A stretch of DNA of 64,000 bases from Amycolatopsis roodepoortensis (GCF_014873915.1 NZ_JADBEJ010000005.1:3410001-3474000), one strand, 5' to 3'; shown: positions 7,774 to 15,951, numbered from the stretch's first letter. Notes: generated by a model from the letters alone, not told the origin. Translations and numbers: made by a program.

Positions 7774-8716
7774 AACGCCGCCGCCGTCGCCGAAGCCCGA
7801 CGACACCCGCCAGCACCACCGAGCTGAGCGCGCCCAGCCACCCGACCACCCGCGAGAGCTCGACGGCCCGCGTCACGTGACCCGCGTCCGGGTTCCGGCC
7901 GATGCCGAGCACCGGCAGTTCCTCGACCCCGTGCGGGTACACCGTCCGCCCGCCGACCCGGATCTCCAACGCCCCCGCGAAAGCGGCCTCGACGCGGCCC
8001 GCGTTCGGGCTCGGGTGCGCGGTGGTGTCCCGCCGCCACGCCCGCCACGCACCGCCCGCCGAGCCGCCGACGACCGGGGCCGCGAGCACGGTCAGCCCGG
8101 CCGCGACCCGCGTGGGCACCAGGTGGACGACCTCGTCCAGCCGGGCGACGAGCCACCGGTACCGCTCGGGACGCCCGCGCCCGAGGCCGCGCAGCAGGCT
8201 GATCGCGCGCGAGCCGAGCAGCCCGGGGACACCGGCCAGCGCTCCCCACACCAGCGGCGCGATGACGACGTCGGCGGTGTTCTCGGCGAGCGTCTCCACC
8301 GAGGCGCGCGAGAGGCCGATGACGCCGAGATCGTCGGCGACGCGGGGGTCCAGTGTGGACAGTGTGCCGCGCGCGGTCTCGAGTTCGCCTTCTTCGAGAT
8401 CCCTGGCCAGCGACGTGCCGTGCGCGGCCAGGCCGGCGGCGCCGAGGACGGCCCAGGTGGTCACCGCGGTCGTGGTCGCCTGCAGGACGGGGCTGCGCCG
8501 TCCGGCTCGTTCGGCGAGGACGCCCGCCAGCACGGCGGAGCCCGCGAGGCCACCGGTCCACAGGATGCCGGCCACCGGATGCTTCGACCGTACCTTCGCG
8601 TCCACCGCCGAAGCCGCCCTGGCGAACACCGTCACCGGACGCCGGGACCGAGGATCCCCGATCGCCCCGTCCGCGGCCACCCCCAACACCAAGCCGATCG
8701 CGCGCGCCGCGCTCAC
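7772..8716 (-). CDS. cobD: Adenosylcobinamide-phosphate synthase CobD/CbiB
   Basis: An integral membrane enzyme of cobalamin biosynthesis that attaches the aminopropanol arm to adenosylcobyric acid. The 314-residue sequence carries the usual signatures: GVAADGAIGDPR at the N-terminus, ARGTLSTLDPR, GLSRASVETLAENTADVVIAP (the ETLAEN motif), a PLVWGALAGVPGL helix, and SPNAGRVEAAFAGALEIRVGG near the end. The start is GTG 8716, preceded by GGGGGCG. Mycobacterial Rv2236c occupies the same position next to SURF1. No other cobalamin genes are in the window. Confidence 0.94.
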   Translation of the reverse strand: MSAARAIGLVLGVAADGAIGDPRSRRPVTVFARAASAVDAKVRSKHPVAGILWTGGLAGSAVLAGVLAERAGRRSPVLQATTTAVTTWAVLGAAGLAAHGTSLARDLEEGELETARGTLSTLDPRVADDLGVIGLSRASVETLAENTADVVIAPLVWGALAGVPGLLGSRAISLLRGLGRGRPERYRWLVARLDEVVHLVPTRVAAGLTVLAAPVVGGSAGGAWRAWRRDTTAHPSPNAGRVEAAFAGALEIRVGGRTVYPHGVEELPVLGIGRNPDAGHVTRAVELSRVVGWLGALSSVVLAGVVGLRRRRRR

Positions 8717-8768
8717 GTCGCCCCCTGCATGCAGTATCCCTCGAAGACCTGCAGAGATTACTCGAAGA

Positions 8769-9464
8769 TCATCCGTCCAGGAGGACGGCCATCTCGTCAC
8801 GCGCCTGGATGACGATGTCGCGCATCGCGCGTTCGGCCCGGTCGGCGTCACCGGCGTCGACGGCCGCCGCGACCTCGACGTGCAGGGCGACGGCTTCGGG
8901 TTGCGGCTGCTCCGGCATCAGCCCGTGCCCGGTGCGCCCGGCGAGCACCGCGGCCACGACCGCCGAAAGCTGCGCGAACATCGGATTCCGCGACGCGGAC
9001 AGCAGCAGATCGTGGAACGCGACGTCGTGCCCCAGGAAGGTTTCGAGGTCCCGCCGGCGCGCCGTCTCCTCCAGTCTCTTCGCCAAGGCCCGGAGACGGC
9101 CGCCTTCTTCCGGGGTCGCCCGCAGCGCGGCATACCGGGCGGCGCACGGTTCGACGCCGGAACGCAGTTCGGTCAGGGTGCGCAGCGCGGTCTTCCGCTC
9201 GGCTCCGTCGAGCTGCCAGCGGAGCAGCCTCGGGTCGTAATGGTTCCACTCGCTCGGCTCGCGCACGATCACGCCAACCCGGCGTTTGCTGCTGGTCAGG
9301 CACATCGTTTCGAGGACGCGCACCACCTCGCGCGCCACCGTTCGCGACGCGCCGAACCGTTCCTGGAGCTCCTCCGAGCGCAGGACGGAGCCCGGCGGGA
9401 GCTCCCCGTTCGCGATCGCGGAGCCGAGCGCGTCGAGCACTTCGGCATGCCTGTCGTTGCCCAC
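8769..9464 (-). CDS. GntR-family (FadR/FCD) repressor of the gluconate genes
   Basis: A 231-residue regulator with an N-terminal winged helix (residues 5-75, ERFGASRTVAREVVRVLE as recognition region) and an all-helical C-terminal FCD ligand domain. Metal-binding-type histidines are visible in FLGHDVAFHDLLL. It is divergent from gntK-gntP, and the 103-bp gap holds two identical palindromes (9491-9503 and 9512-9524) that are the obvious operator. By analogy with Streptomyces GntR, gluconate or gluconate 6-phosphate would release it. Start GTG 9464; the ligand is inference. Confidence 0.9.
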   Translation of the reverse strand: MGNDRHAEVLDALGSAIANGELPPGSVLRSEELQERFGASRTVAREVVRVLETMCLTSSKRRVGVIVREPSEWNHYDPRLLRWQLDGAERKTALRTLTELRSGVEPCAARYAALRATPEEGGRLRALAKRLEETARRRDLETFLGHDVAFHDLLLSASRNPMFAQLSAVVAAVLAGRTGHGLMPEQPQPEAVALHVEVAAAVDAGDADRAERAMRDIVIQARDEMAVLLDG

Positions 9465-9490
9465 CAGGCGACTCTAACCTTCTGACTCGA

Positions 9491-9524
9491 TTAAGTAGTA
9501 CTTGATGTTGCTTAAGTAGTACTT
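9491..9524. promoter_or_regulatory. Twin GntR operator
   Basis: The 13-mer TTAAGTAGTACTT occurs twice, at 9491-9503 and 9512-9524. Each copy contains the palindrome AAGTAGTACTT. The centres are 21 bp apart, two helical turns, so two dimers could bind on one face of the DNA. The position between gntR and gntK suits autoregulation and repression of gntK-gntP. Confidence 0.8.
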
Positions 9525-9567
9525 TTGAGCTGTACTCGTCCCGGCTACAACGACGTGGGAGGTACGG

Positions 9568-10062
9568 ATGACCGTCATCGTGGTGATGGGCGTTTCCGGC
9601 TCGGGAAAGACGACCGTGGGCACGGCACTCGCCGAACACCTCGGCGTCGACTACGCCGAAGCGGACACGTTCCATCCGAAGGCGAACATCGACAAGATGA
9701 GCTCCGGCCACCCGCTGAACGACGAAGACCGGCAGCCCTGGCTCGAAGCCATCGCCGCCTGGATCTCCGATCACCAGTCCACCGGCGGCGTCGTGACGTC
9801 CTCCGCGCTCAAGTACCGCTACCGCGACATCCTGCGCGGCGGCGGCGACGTCTGGTTCCTGCATCTGCACGGCGACCGCGACCTGCTCGCCGACCGGATG
9901 AAGACCCGCTCCGGCCATTTCATGCCGGTGTCCCTTTTGGACTCCCAGCTCGCCGACCTCGAACCGTTGCAGCCGGACGAATTCGGTCTCGTCGCCGACA
10001 TCGCGAAGAAGCCGGAAGAAATCGTCGAAACCGCCCTTTCCGCTTTCAAGGACCGCCGATGA
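9568..10062 (+). CDS. gntK: Gluconokinase
   Basis: Phosphorylates D-gluconate to 6-phosphogluconate for the pentose phosphate pathway. The 164-residue P-loop kinase has the Walker A GVSGSGKTT (residues 8-16), the substrate-binding EADTFHPKANIDKMSSGHPLNDEDR block, the LKYRYRDILRG segment and the lid-region RSGHFMP. The start ATG 9568 follows GGGAGG at good spacing. It overlaps gntP by 4 bp (ATGA), so uptake and phosphorylation are translationally coupled. Regulated by the divergent GntR through the twin operator. Confidence 0.96.
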   Translation: MTVIVVMGVSGSGKTTVGTALAEHLGVDYAEADTFHPKANIDKMSSGHPLNDEDRQPWLEAIAAWISDHQSTGGVVTSSALKYRYRDILRGGGDVWFLHLHGDRDLLADRMKTRSGHFMPVSLLDSQLADLEPLQPDEFGLVADIAKKPEEIVETALSAFKDRR

Positions 10063-11426
10063 CCACCACTCTCGCCGCCGCCTGGACCGGACACGACACC
10101 CGTCTCATCGGCGCGACGGTTCTCGCCATCGCCGTGATCGTCGTCCTGATCACCAAGGCGAAGCAGCATCCGTTCCTGGCCCTCATCCTCGGCTCCGGCG
10201 TGCTCGGGCTCGTCGGGGGCATGCCGGTGGACAAGCTGATCAAGAGCTTCAGTTCCGGTGTCGGTTCCACCGTCGCCTCGGTCGGCGTGCTGATCGCGCT
10301 CGGCGCGATGCTCGGCAAACTGCTCGCCGACTCGGGCGGCGCGGATCAGATCGTCGACACCATCCTGCGCCGCGCGGGCGACCGCGCCCTGCCGTGGGCG
10401 ATGGCGCTGGTCGCCGCGCTGATCGGGCTGCCGATGTTCTTCGAGATCGGCCTCGTCATGCTGATCCCGGTGATCCTGCTGGTCGCCAAGCGCACCGGGA
10501 AACCGCTGCTGATGCTGGGAATCCCCGCGCTCGCCGGGCTTTCGGTGCTGCACGGTCTCGTCCCGCCGCACCCCGGGCCGCTCGCCGCCGCGGGCGCGCT
10601 GAACGCGAACGTCGGCCTCACCCTGGCCTTCGGCCTGCTCGTCGCGATCCCGACGGTGATCATCGCCGGGCCGCTGTTCGGCAAGCTGGCCGCGAAGATG
10701 GTCCCCGACGCCGTCGCGCCGGAACGCCTCATCCCGGAATCGTCCTCTTCGGACGGACGGCGGCCCGGTTTCTTCGCGACACTGTCCACCGTGCTGCTGC
10801 CCGTCGTGCTGATGATGGGCAAGGCGCTCGCGGACATCCTGCTGGAGAAGGAGAACCACGTCCGCCGCGTGCTCGACTTCATCGGCGACCCGCTGGTGGC
10901 ACTGCTCGCCGCGGTTCTGCTCGGCATGCTCACCCTCGGCAAGTCCGCGGGCTTCACGCGGGACAAGCTGTCCTCCACGCTGGCGGACTCGCTGCCCCCG
11001 ATCGCCGGCATCCTGCTCATCGTAGGCGCGGGCGGCGGGTTCAAGCAGACCCTGGTCGACGCCGGGGTCGGCAACGTCATCACCAGCCTCGCCACCGGCG
11101 CGAACCTGTCGCCGCTGCTGCTCGGCTGGCTGGTCGCGGTCGCGATCCGGCTCGCGACCGGCTCCGCGACGGTCGCGACCGTGTCCGCCGCCGGCATCGT
11201 GGCCCCGCTCGCCGCGACCATGGACCCGTCGCACAGCGCGCTGCTGGTACTCGCGATCGGCGCCGGTTCGCTGTTCTTCTCCCACGTCAACGACGCCGGG
11301 TTCTGGCTGGTCAAGGAGTATTTCGGTCTTTCGGTCGGGCAGACGCTGAAGAGCTGGTCGATCATGGAGACGGTCATCTCGGTGGTCGCGATCGCGCTGA
11401 TCCTGCCGCTGGGCGCCCTCCTCTAG
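10059..11426 (+). CDS. gntP: Gluconate permease GntP family
   Basis: A 455-residue proton-coupled gluconate transporter with about 12-14 membrane segments. Recognisable stretches are ALILGSGVLGLVGGMPVD, a conserved VGVLIALGAMLGKLLADSGGA, MALVAALIGLPMFFEIGLVML, HGLVPPHPGPLAAAGALN, and AIRLATGSATVATVSAAGIVA plus SHVNDAGFWLVKEYFGLS near the end. These are diagnostic of GntP/GntT. The stop is followed within 5 bp by a long perfect hairpin (11431-11487), the probable operon terminator. Confidence 0.96.
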   Translation: MTTTLAAAWTGHDTRLIGATVLAIAVIVVLITKAKQHPFLALILGSGVLGLVGGMPVDKLIKSFSSGVGSTVASVGVLIALGAMLGKLLADSGGADQIVDTILRRAGDRALPWAMALVAALIGLPMFFEIGLVMLIPVILLVAKRTGKPLLMLGIPALAGLSVLHGLVPPHPGPLAAAGALNANVGLTLAFGLLVAIPTVIIAGPLFGKLAAKMVPDAVAPERLIPESSSSDGRRPGFFATLSTVLLPVVLMMGKALADILLEKENHVRRVLDFIGDPLVALLAAVLLGMLTLGKSAGFTRDKLSSTLADSLPPIAGILLIVGAGGGFKQTLVDAGVGNVITSLATGANLSPLLLGWLVAVAIRLATGSATVATVSAAGIVAPLAATMDPSHSALLVLAIGAGSLFFSHVNDAGFWLVKEYFGLSVGQTLKSWSIMETVISVVAIALILPLGALL

Positions 11427-11430
11427 CCGA

Positions 11431-11487
11431 AGCGCGTGAAGGCCCCCTTCCCTCGGCTGAGCCGAGGGAAGGGGGCCTTCACGCGCT
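11431..11487. terminator. Long perfect hairpin after gntP
   Basis: Two 27-nt arms, beginning AGCGCGTGAAGGCCCCCTTC, pair perfectly around the 3-nt loop TGA. It starts 4 bases after the gntP stop. There is no T-tract, which is common for actinobacterial terminators. An almost identical element follows the zinc peptidase gene at 56250-56304, and a relative with the same outer arm sequence lies at 44932-44990. Confidence 0.8.
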
Positions 11488-11502
11488 CCAGGAGACTTCC
11501 GG

Positions 11503-11532
11503 TTGACACGTGACCTTTTGGTCACCTATTCT
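11503..11532 (+). promoter_or_regulatory. Promoter with operator inside the spacer, upstream of ArsR-SRPBCC
   Basis: TTGACA (11503-11508) and TATTCT (11527-11532) are separated by 18 bp. The perfect palindrome GTGACCTTTTGGTCAC (11510-11525) fills the spacer. Six bases after the -10 box is the GTG start of the ArsR gene, so the mRNA is probably leaderless and the ArsR protein would block its own promoter. Confidence 0.75.
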
Positions 11533-11538
11533 TCTGAC

Positions 11539-11865
11539 GTGCCCGACGACGACCTGGTATTCAAGGCCCTGGCGGATCCGACCCGCCGGTTCCTGCTCGA
11601 CCAGCTGTTCGCGCGTGACGGCCGCACGCTGACGGAGCTCGAATCCGAAGTGGACATGAGCCGGTTCGGCGTGATGAAGCACTTGAAACTGCTGGAAGAA
11701 GCCGGACTTGTCGTCACGCGCAAGGAAGGCCGGGAGAAGAAGCATTTCCTCAACCCGGTACCGATCCGGCAGATCCACGACCGGTGGATCGACAAGTTCA
11801 CCGAGCGCAACGTGACCGCGTTGCTCGATCTCAAGGCCGAACTCGAAAACGAGGAGCCCTCATGA
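11539..11865 (+). CDS. ArsR-family transcriptional regulator
   Basis: A 108-residue winged-helix regulator, with HTH over residues 5-75 (LADPTRRFLLDQLFARDG and a DMSRFGVMKHLKLLEEAGLV recognition helix) and a short basic end. It has no cysteine metal site, so it belongs to the class that pairs with SRPBCC proteins rather than metal sensors. The GTG start at 11539 lies directly after a strong promoter, and an upstream start at 11503 would overlap the promoter. It overlaps the SRPBCC gene by 4 bp (ATGA). Autoregulation through the palindrome 11510-11525 is likely. Confidence 0.9.
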   Translation: MPDDDLVFKALADPTRRFLLDQLFARDGRTLTELESEVDMSRFGVMKHLKLLEEAGLVVTRKEGREKKHFLNPVPIRQIHDRWIDKFTERNVTALLDLKAELENEEPS

Positions 11866-12371
11866 CCGACACCCAGGTTTACCGCGTCTACATCAAGGCC
11901 ACCCCGGAGAAGATCTGGGACGCCATCACGAAGCCCGAATGGTCGCGGAAGTACGGCTACACCGGTCTCGTCGACTTCGACCTGCGGCCGGGTGGCAAGC
12001 ACGTCACCCACCCCACGCCGGAATACGTCGAGGCGGGGTTCACGAACGACCTGGTCGACGGTGAGGTTCTCGAGGTCGACCCACCGCGCAAGCTGGTCAT
12101 CACCTGGAAGCTGCTGATGGACCCGTCCTTCGACAAGGAGCCGTACACCAAGCTCACCTACGAGATCGAAGAGACGAAGACCGCGGGCACCCGGCTGACC
12201 GTCACCCACGACGTCACCGACGCGCCCACGACGGCCGCGCTGCTCAACGGCTCGCAGGAGGACATCAACGCCGGACCGGGCGAGAACGCCGGTGGTGGCT
12301 GGCCGTGGATCCTCTCGGACCTCAAGACGCTGCTGGAGACGGACGAGCCGCTCGTCCCCGCCGCCTCCTGA
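11862..12371 (+). CDS. SRPBCC (AHSA1/START-like) domain protein
   Basis: A 169-residue ligand-cavity protein of the Bet v1/AHSA1 type. It begins VYRVYIKATPEKIWDAITKPEWSRKYGYTG, the typical first strand and helix of the fold, continues with VDGEVLEVDPPRKLVITWKL, and ends in a long helix GGGWPWILSDLKTLLET. Such proteins usually sit behind an ArsR regulator, as here, and bind hydrophobic ligands; no specific function is assigned. The gene converges on the TetR gene across a hairpin at 12379-12425. Confidence 0.88.
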   Translation: MTDTQVYRVYIKATPEKIWDAITKPEWSRKYGYTGLVDFDLRPGGKHVTHPTPEYVEAGFTNDLVDGEVLEVDPPRKLVITWKLLMDPSFDKEPYTKLTYEIEETKTAGTRLTVTHDVTDAPTTAALLNGSQEDINAGPGENAGGGWPWILSDLKTLLETDEPLVPAAS

Positions 12372-12378
12372 GCCGGGA

Positions 12379-12425
12379 GCCGAAGGGGCCTTTCACCGCG
12401 TCGCAGGCGGTGAAAGGCCCTTCGG
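12379..12425. terminator. Bidirectional hairpin terminator
   Basis: Arms beginning GCCGAAGGGGCCTTTCACC and ending GGTGAAAGGCCCTTCGGC pair with one mismatch around a loop of about 8 nt. It lies between the convergent SRPBCC and TetR genes and probably ends both transcripts. Confidence 0.7.
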
Positions 12426-12442
12426 CTTTCGGAGCCTTACGA

Positions 12443-13093
12443 TCAGCCGCACGCGGCCCGGAGCAGGAGATCCCGCGTTTCCGCCCACCGCTCGGCGATG
12501 TCGGCGCGCCCGTGAAGGCGATCCGAGATGTGCTGGACGCCGAAGAACGCCGCCACGAAACTCCGGGCGAGCGCCTCAGGATCCTCGCCGGAGCGCAGTT
12601 GCCCGGCCTTCGCCGCGTCCCGGAGCAACGACGTGAGCAAGTCGGTCCACCCGACGAAGGGCTCCGGCAGGTTGGCCTGGATGAACGTGCGCTCGTTCTG
12701 CAGACGCGCGCCGCCCTGGATGACCGGATCGTCCCGGAAGGCGATCGCCATCCGGTCCAGGAGCACGACCACGGTGTCGAGCGGGCTCAACCGCTCCGCC
12801 AAGAGATCTTCGAGCACTTCGGTCCGCCGGTCGTAATGCTTCTCGACCACGGCGGACGCCAGCGTCTCCTTGTCCGGGAAGTGGAAGTAGACCGCCCCCT
12901 TGGTGACCTCGGCGCGTTCGGCGACGTCCTTGACCGAAGTGCCGTGAAAACCCCGTTCCGCGAACAGTTCGGCCGCCGCGACGACCACCAGCGCCCGGGT
13001 GCGCACCGCGCGATCCTGGCGCAATGGCGCCAGTTTCGTCCTTTCCTTCGGCTCGCCGAGCAGCTGGAGGGGCGTTTTGCCAGGTTTCGGCAC
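12443..13093 (-). CDS. TetR-family regulator, ArpA/gamma-butyrolactone-receptor-like
   Basis: A 216-residue TetR protein. The HTH (residues 30-78, AAAELFAERGFHGTSVKDVAERAEVTKGAVYFHFPDKETLASAV) has the GAVYFHF-DKE text typical of ArpA/ScbR butyrolactone receptors, and the length fits. It is divergent from a gene with an AfsA domain, the standard arrangement for a signal synthase and its receptor. The 156-bp gap holds a 24-bp palindrome (13138-13161) covering both core promoters. Start GTG 13093. The ligand is expected to be the product of the neighbouring AfsA-domain enzyme, which is inference; a general TetR regulator is the alternative. Confidence 0.8.
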   Translation of the reverse strand: MPKPGKTPLQLLGEPKERTKLAPLRQDRAVRTRALVVVAAAELFAERGFHGTSVKDVAERAEVTKGAVYFHFPDKETLASAVVEKHYDRRTEVLEDLLAERLSPLDTVVVLLDRMAIAFRDDPVIQGGARLQNERTFIQANLPEPFVGWTDLLTSLLRDAAKAGQLRSGEDPEALARSFVAAFFGVQHISDRLHGRADIAERWAETRDLLLRAACG

Positions 13094-13133
13094 GGTTTGG
13101 CTCCTGATTGCGAGTGAAGTTCCACGGACTCGG

Positions 13134-13161
13134 TTGCAATATACCTTCCCGAAGGTATATT
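13134..13161. promoter_or_regulatory. Bidirectional promoter with butyrolactone-receptor-type operator
   Basis: An inverted repeat with arms AATATACCTTC and GAAGGTATATT around a central CC spans 13138-13161. Read rightwards it fits a promoter TTGCAA (13134-13139), 16 bp, TATATT (13156-13161) for the AfsA fusion gene. Read leftwards TATATT ends at 13138 with a matching upstream element. A dimer on this site would block both directions. It resembles autoregulatory (ARE) elements in length and placement. Confidence 0.7.
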
Positions 13162-13249
13162 TTGCAGAACACCATCACACAGAGTAGTGAATGGTCCTGG
13201 GGTCTCCGTCTTTTCACACTTGCTGCCGAATATCGGGGGATGTTCTGTC

Positions 13250-15256
13250 ATGGCCGATTCCGAGGCTGAAGCTGTCACGCGCTCGATCCCGGTCGAGCGG
13301 GTACTGGTCCACAAGAGCGCCGCGAACGAGGTCCTCGTGACCGGCGCCGACGTCCTCGCCCCGCACCGCTACCGCGTCACCGCCCGGTGGCACCGCTCGC
13401 AACTGGTCGGCCCGCGCGGGAAGGACGCGCCGGTCGATCCGCTCCTGTTCGCCGAAACCGTTCGCCAGGCGACGATCTACCTTTCGCACCGGTACTTCGA
13501 CGTTCCGCTCGACCACCCCTTCGTCCTGTCCGGCCTGCACTTCCGGCTCGACCGGCCGGGACTCACCGTGCCGGAGGGCGGCGAGCTGCCGATCGATCTG
13601 GAGGTGACCCTCCAGGAACCCGAACGCCGTCCCGGTCGCTTCACCTGCGCGCTGGAGGCCGTTCTCTGGGCGGGTGGGGTGCGCGCCGGCAGTGCCGGAC
13701 TGCGCTGGGACACGCTCGAACCACGCCGGTACGCCACCTTGCGCCACCGTTCCGCGGTGACGGGTGAGCCTTCGCCTCCGCTCCCTCCCATCGAAGCGGC
13801 GCTCGCGGGGATGCTCGACGAACGGGACGTCCTGCTCGCCGACGGCCCGGACGGCGACCCGGCTTGGCGGCTCCGGCTGAACCTCGACCACGAGGTGCTC
13901 TTCGATCACGAATCCGACCACATCCCGGGGATGACCCTGCTGGAGGCGTTCCGTCAGGCGACGGCCGCCCAGTATCCACAATGGACACTCGGCGGAGCCG
14001 ACGTCACCTTCAGCCGGTTCGGGGAGCTCGATCTGCCCGTCCGAATCGAGGTGACGGGCGACGGGCGGACGATCGACGTGAAGGCGTTCCAGGCGGGTAC
14101 CGTGCTCGCCGCCGCCAGACTCGAAGGGCTGACCGTCACCGGGTCGCTCACCCCCGCCAGGGTCGCTCCGGTCGCGGCCGCGGCCTGTGCGGCCGCCGCC
14201 GTGCTCGACCAGGAACGCCGGCTGCCGGAAGGCGTCGTGCGCGCGGTGACCGAAGCCGGCTTCGCCCGGCATTTCGTGCCGAAGCGGTGGGGTGGCACGG
14301 CCGGTTCCTTCGCCGACCTGGTCGACGCCGCCGTGGCACTCGGCCAGACCTGCACGTCGACGGCCTGGTGTTCCACGCTCTACGCCGCGCACGGCCGGCT
14401 CGCGGCCTATTTTCCCGAAGAGGGCCAGCGCGAACTATGGTCGGCGACACCCGATGTCCGGATCGCGGCGGCGGTGATGCCGCCCCAGGGCACGGCCGTT
14501 CCGGTCGACGGCGGTGTGCTGCTGTCCGGCAGCTGGTCGCTCGCCAGCGGGGTCGACGCCGCCGACTGGATCCTGCTCGCCAGCGCCACCGGACCGGAAA
14601 CCGACCGCAGGCACACGATCTTCGCCGTCCCGGCCGTGGACTGCGTGGTCGAGCACACCTGGGACACCCTCGGCATGCGGGGCACCGGGAGCAACACGGT
14701 CGTGGCGAAGGACGTCTTCGTTCCGTGGCACCGCCACGTCGACCTCGCCGACCTGCTCCGGCCGCGACCGGACGCCGCCCGTTGCCATCAGGTGCCCTAT
14801 CCGATGGTCGCCGGTCTGCTGTTCGCCGCGCCGCTGCTGGGCGCGGCCATGGGCGCCGAACGGGATTGGGTCGCCAGAATGGCGGCGCGGACCAGCGTGC
14901 GGGGCACACCGGCGCGGGAGAATCACGTCGTCGCCGACGTGCTCGCCGCGTCGTCCGCCGAGATCGAGGCGGGAAGGCTGCTGCTCGAACAGGCGGCGCA
15001 CCGGGCCGACCACGCCGCGGTGACCGGGCTGGCGATCGCGGAGAACCAGCGGGACTGCAGCCGGGCCACTCAGTTGTGCGTGACGGCGGTCGACCGGCTG
15101 GTCCGGGCCGCCGGAGCGAGCGGGCGGGCGGCCGACGACCCGGTGCAGCTGCGCTGGCTCGACATGACCGTCGGGGCCTCCCACGCCGCACTCGCCCCGG
15201 AAGCCGCGGCGGCGGCGTACGTCCGCGCGCGGCTGGCCCTCGAGGCCGCGGCGTGA
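13250..15256 (+). CDS. AfsA-domain / acyl-CoA-dehydrogenase-like flavoenzyme fusion
   Basis: A 668-residue two-part protein. Residues 12-300 are AfsA-like with the duplicated hotdog pattern: VERVLVHKSAANEVLVTG, PLLFAETVRQATIYLSH, and in repeat two LDHEVLFDHESDHIPGMTLLEA. AfsA (A-factor synthase) joins a beta-ketoacyl chain to dihydroxyacetone phosphate. Residues 305-668 look like an acyl-CoA dehydrogenase or flavin-dependent group D monooxygenase: RRLPEGVVRAVTEAGFARHFVPKRWGG, TCTSTAWCSTLYA, LSGSWSLASGVDAADWILLA and DTLGMRGTGSNTVVAKDVFVP. AfsA is normally free-standing, so the fusion suggests coupled acyl transfer and oxidation of one product. Start ATG 13250 is preceded by GGGGGA. The next gene, a HAD phosphatase, overlaps by 4 bp. 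Each domain call is solid; the reaction of the fusion is unknown. Confidence 0.85.
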   Translation: MADSEAEAVTRSIPVERVLVHKSAANEVLVTGADVLAPHRYRVTARWHRSQLVGPRGKDAPVDPLLFAETVRQATIYLSHRYFDVPLDHPFVLSGLHFRLDRPGLTVPEGGELPIDLEVTLQEPERRPGRFTCALEAVLWAGGVRAGSAGLRWDTLEPRRYATLRHRSAVTGEPSPPLPPIEAALAGMLDERDVLLADGPDGDPAWRLRLNLDHEVLFDHESDHIPGMTLLEAFRQATAAQYPQWTLGGADVTFSRFGELDLPVRIEVTGDGRTIDVKAFQAGTVLAAARLEGLTVTGSLTPARVAPVAAAACAAAAVLDQERRLPEGVVRAVTEAGFARHFVPKRWGGTAGSFADLVDAAVALGQTCTSTAWCSTLYAAHGRLAAYFPEEGQRELWSATPDVRIAAAVMPPQGTAVPVDGGVLLSGSWSLASGVDAADWILLASATGPETDRRHTIFAVPAVDCVVEHTWDTLGMRGTGSNTVVAKDVFVPWHRHVDLADLLRPRPDAARCHQVPYPMVAGLLFAAPLLGAAMGAERDWVARMAARTSVRGTPARENHVVADVLAASSAEIEAGRLLLEQAAHRADHAAVTGLAIAENQRDCSRATQLCVTAVDRLVRAAGASGRAADDPVQLRWLDMTVGASHAALAPEAAAAAYVRARLALEAAA

Positions 15257-15948
15257 CGCGCCGGATCCTGCGCCCCGCACCGGAAGGCGTCACCCGTGCC
15301 GCCTTCTTCGACGTCGACGAAACACTGCTCGCGGTCAAGACCATGTTCGCCTTCTGGCGGTATTGGCACGAACGGTCCGGCGGGGGCCCGGACCACGCCA
15401 CCGCCGAACTCCGGCGCCTGGCCGCGACCGGGCTCCCGCGCGAAGTGCTGAATCGCCGGTACTACCGCCGTTTCGCGGGCGTGCCGTCGAAGGACCTCAT
15501 GGCAGGGGGTCTGGAGTGGTACCGCGAGTTCTCCGCCGGCCCCGCGCCGTTCGTCACCGAAGGGGTCGCCGCGCTCGGCCGTCATCTCGCCGACGGTGAG
15601 CTGATCGTGCTGGTCTCCGGCTCGATGCCCGCGCTGATCGAGCCCGCCGCCGAGGAATTGGGGGCGCATCTCCTCTACTGCACCGAGCTCCTCGACGAGT
15701 CCGGTGTGCTCACCGGGGAGGTCGACCGGCCGATGATCGGTGCCGCCAAACGGGAAGCGGTCTTCGACGCGCTGTCATGGGCAGGTCTGTCCGCCCAGGA
15801 CAGTCATGCCTACGGCGATCACGCGAGCGATCTCCCGATGCTCGACGTGGTCGGACATCCCGTCGTCGTCGGGGACGGCGACCCCGAACTGGCCGCGAAG
15901 GCCGCCGCCCTCCGGTGGCCGGTCCTGTCCGCGGCCGCGGGCCGGTGA
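15253..15948 (+). CDS. HAD-family phosphatase (SerB-like, IB subfamily)
   Basis: A 231-residue phosphohydrolase with all four HAD motifs: FFDVDETLL (nucleophile D20, D22), LIVLVSGSMPAL, the lysine in IGAAKREAV and YGDHASDLPML. The alpha-helical cap follows motif I, as in subfamily IB. It starts at a GTG that overlaps the stop of the AfsA fusion (GTGA), so the two are made together. In A-factor-type pathways the AfsA product is a phosphorylated butenolide that must be dephosphorylated; this enzyme is the natural candidate, though that is inference from context. Confidence 0.88.
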   Translation: MTRRILRPAPEGVTRAAFFDVDETLLAVKTMFAFWRYWHERSGGGPDHATAELRRLAATGLPREVLNRRYYRRFAGVPSKDLMAGGLEWYREFSAGPAPFVTEGVAALGRHLADGELIVLVSGSMPALIEPAAEELGAHLLYCTELLDESGVLTGEVDRPMIGAAKREAVFDALSWAGLSAQDSHAYGDHASDLPMLDVVGHPVVVGDGDPELAAKAAALRWPVLSAAAGR

Positions 15949-15951
15949 GGT

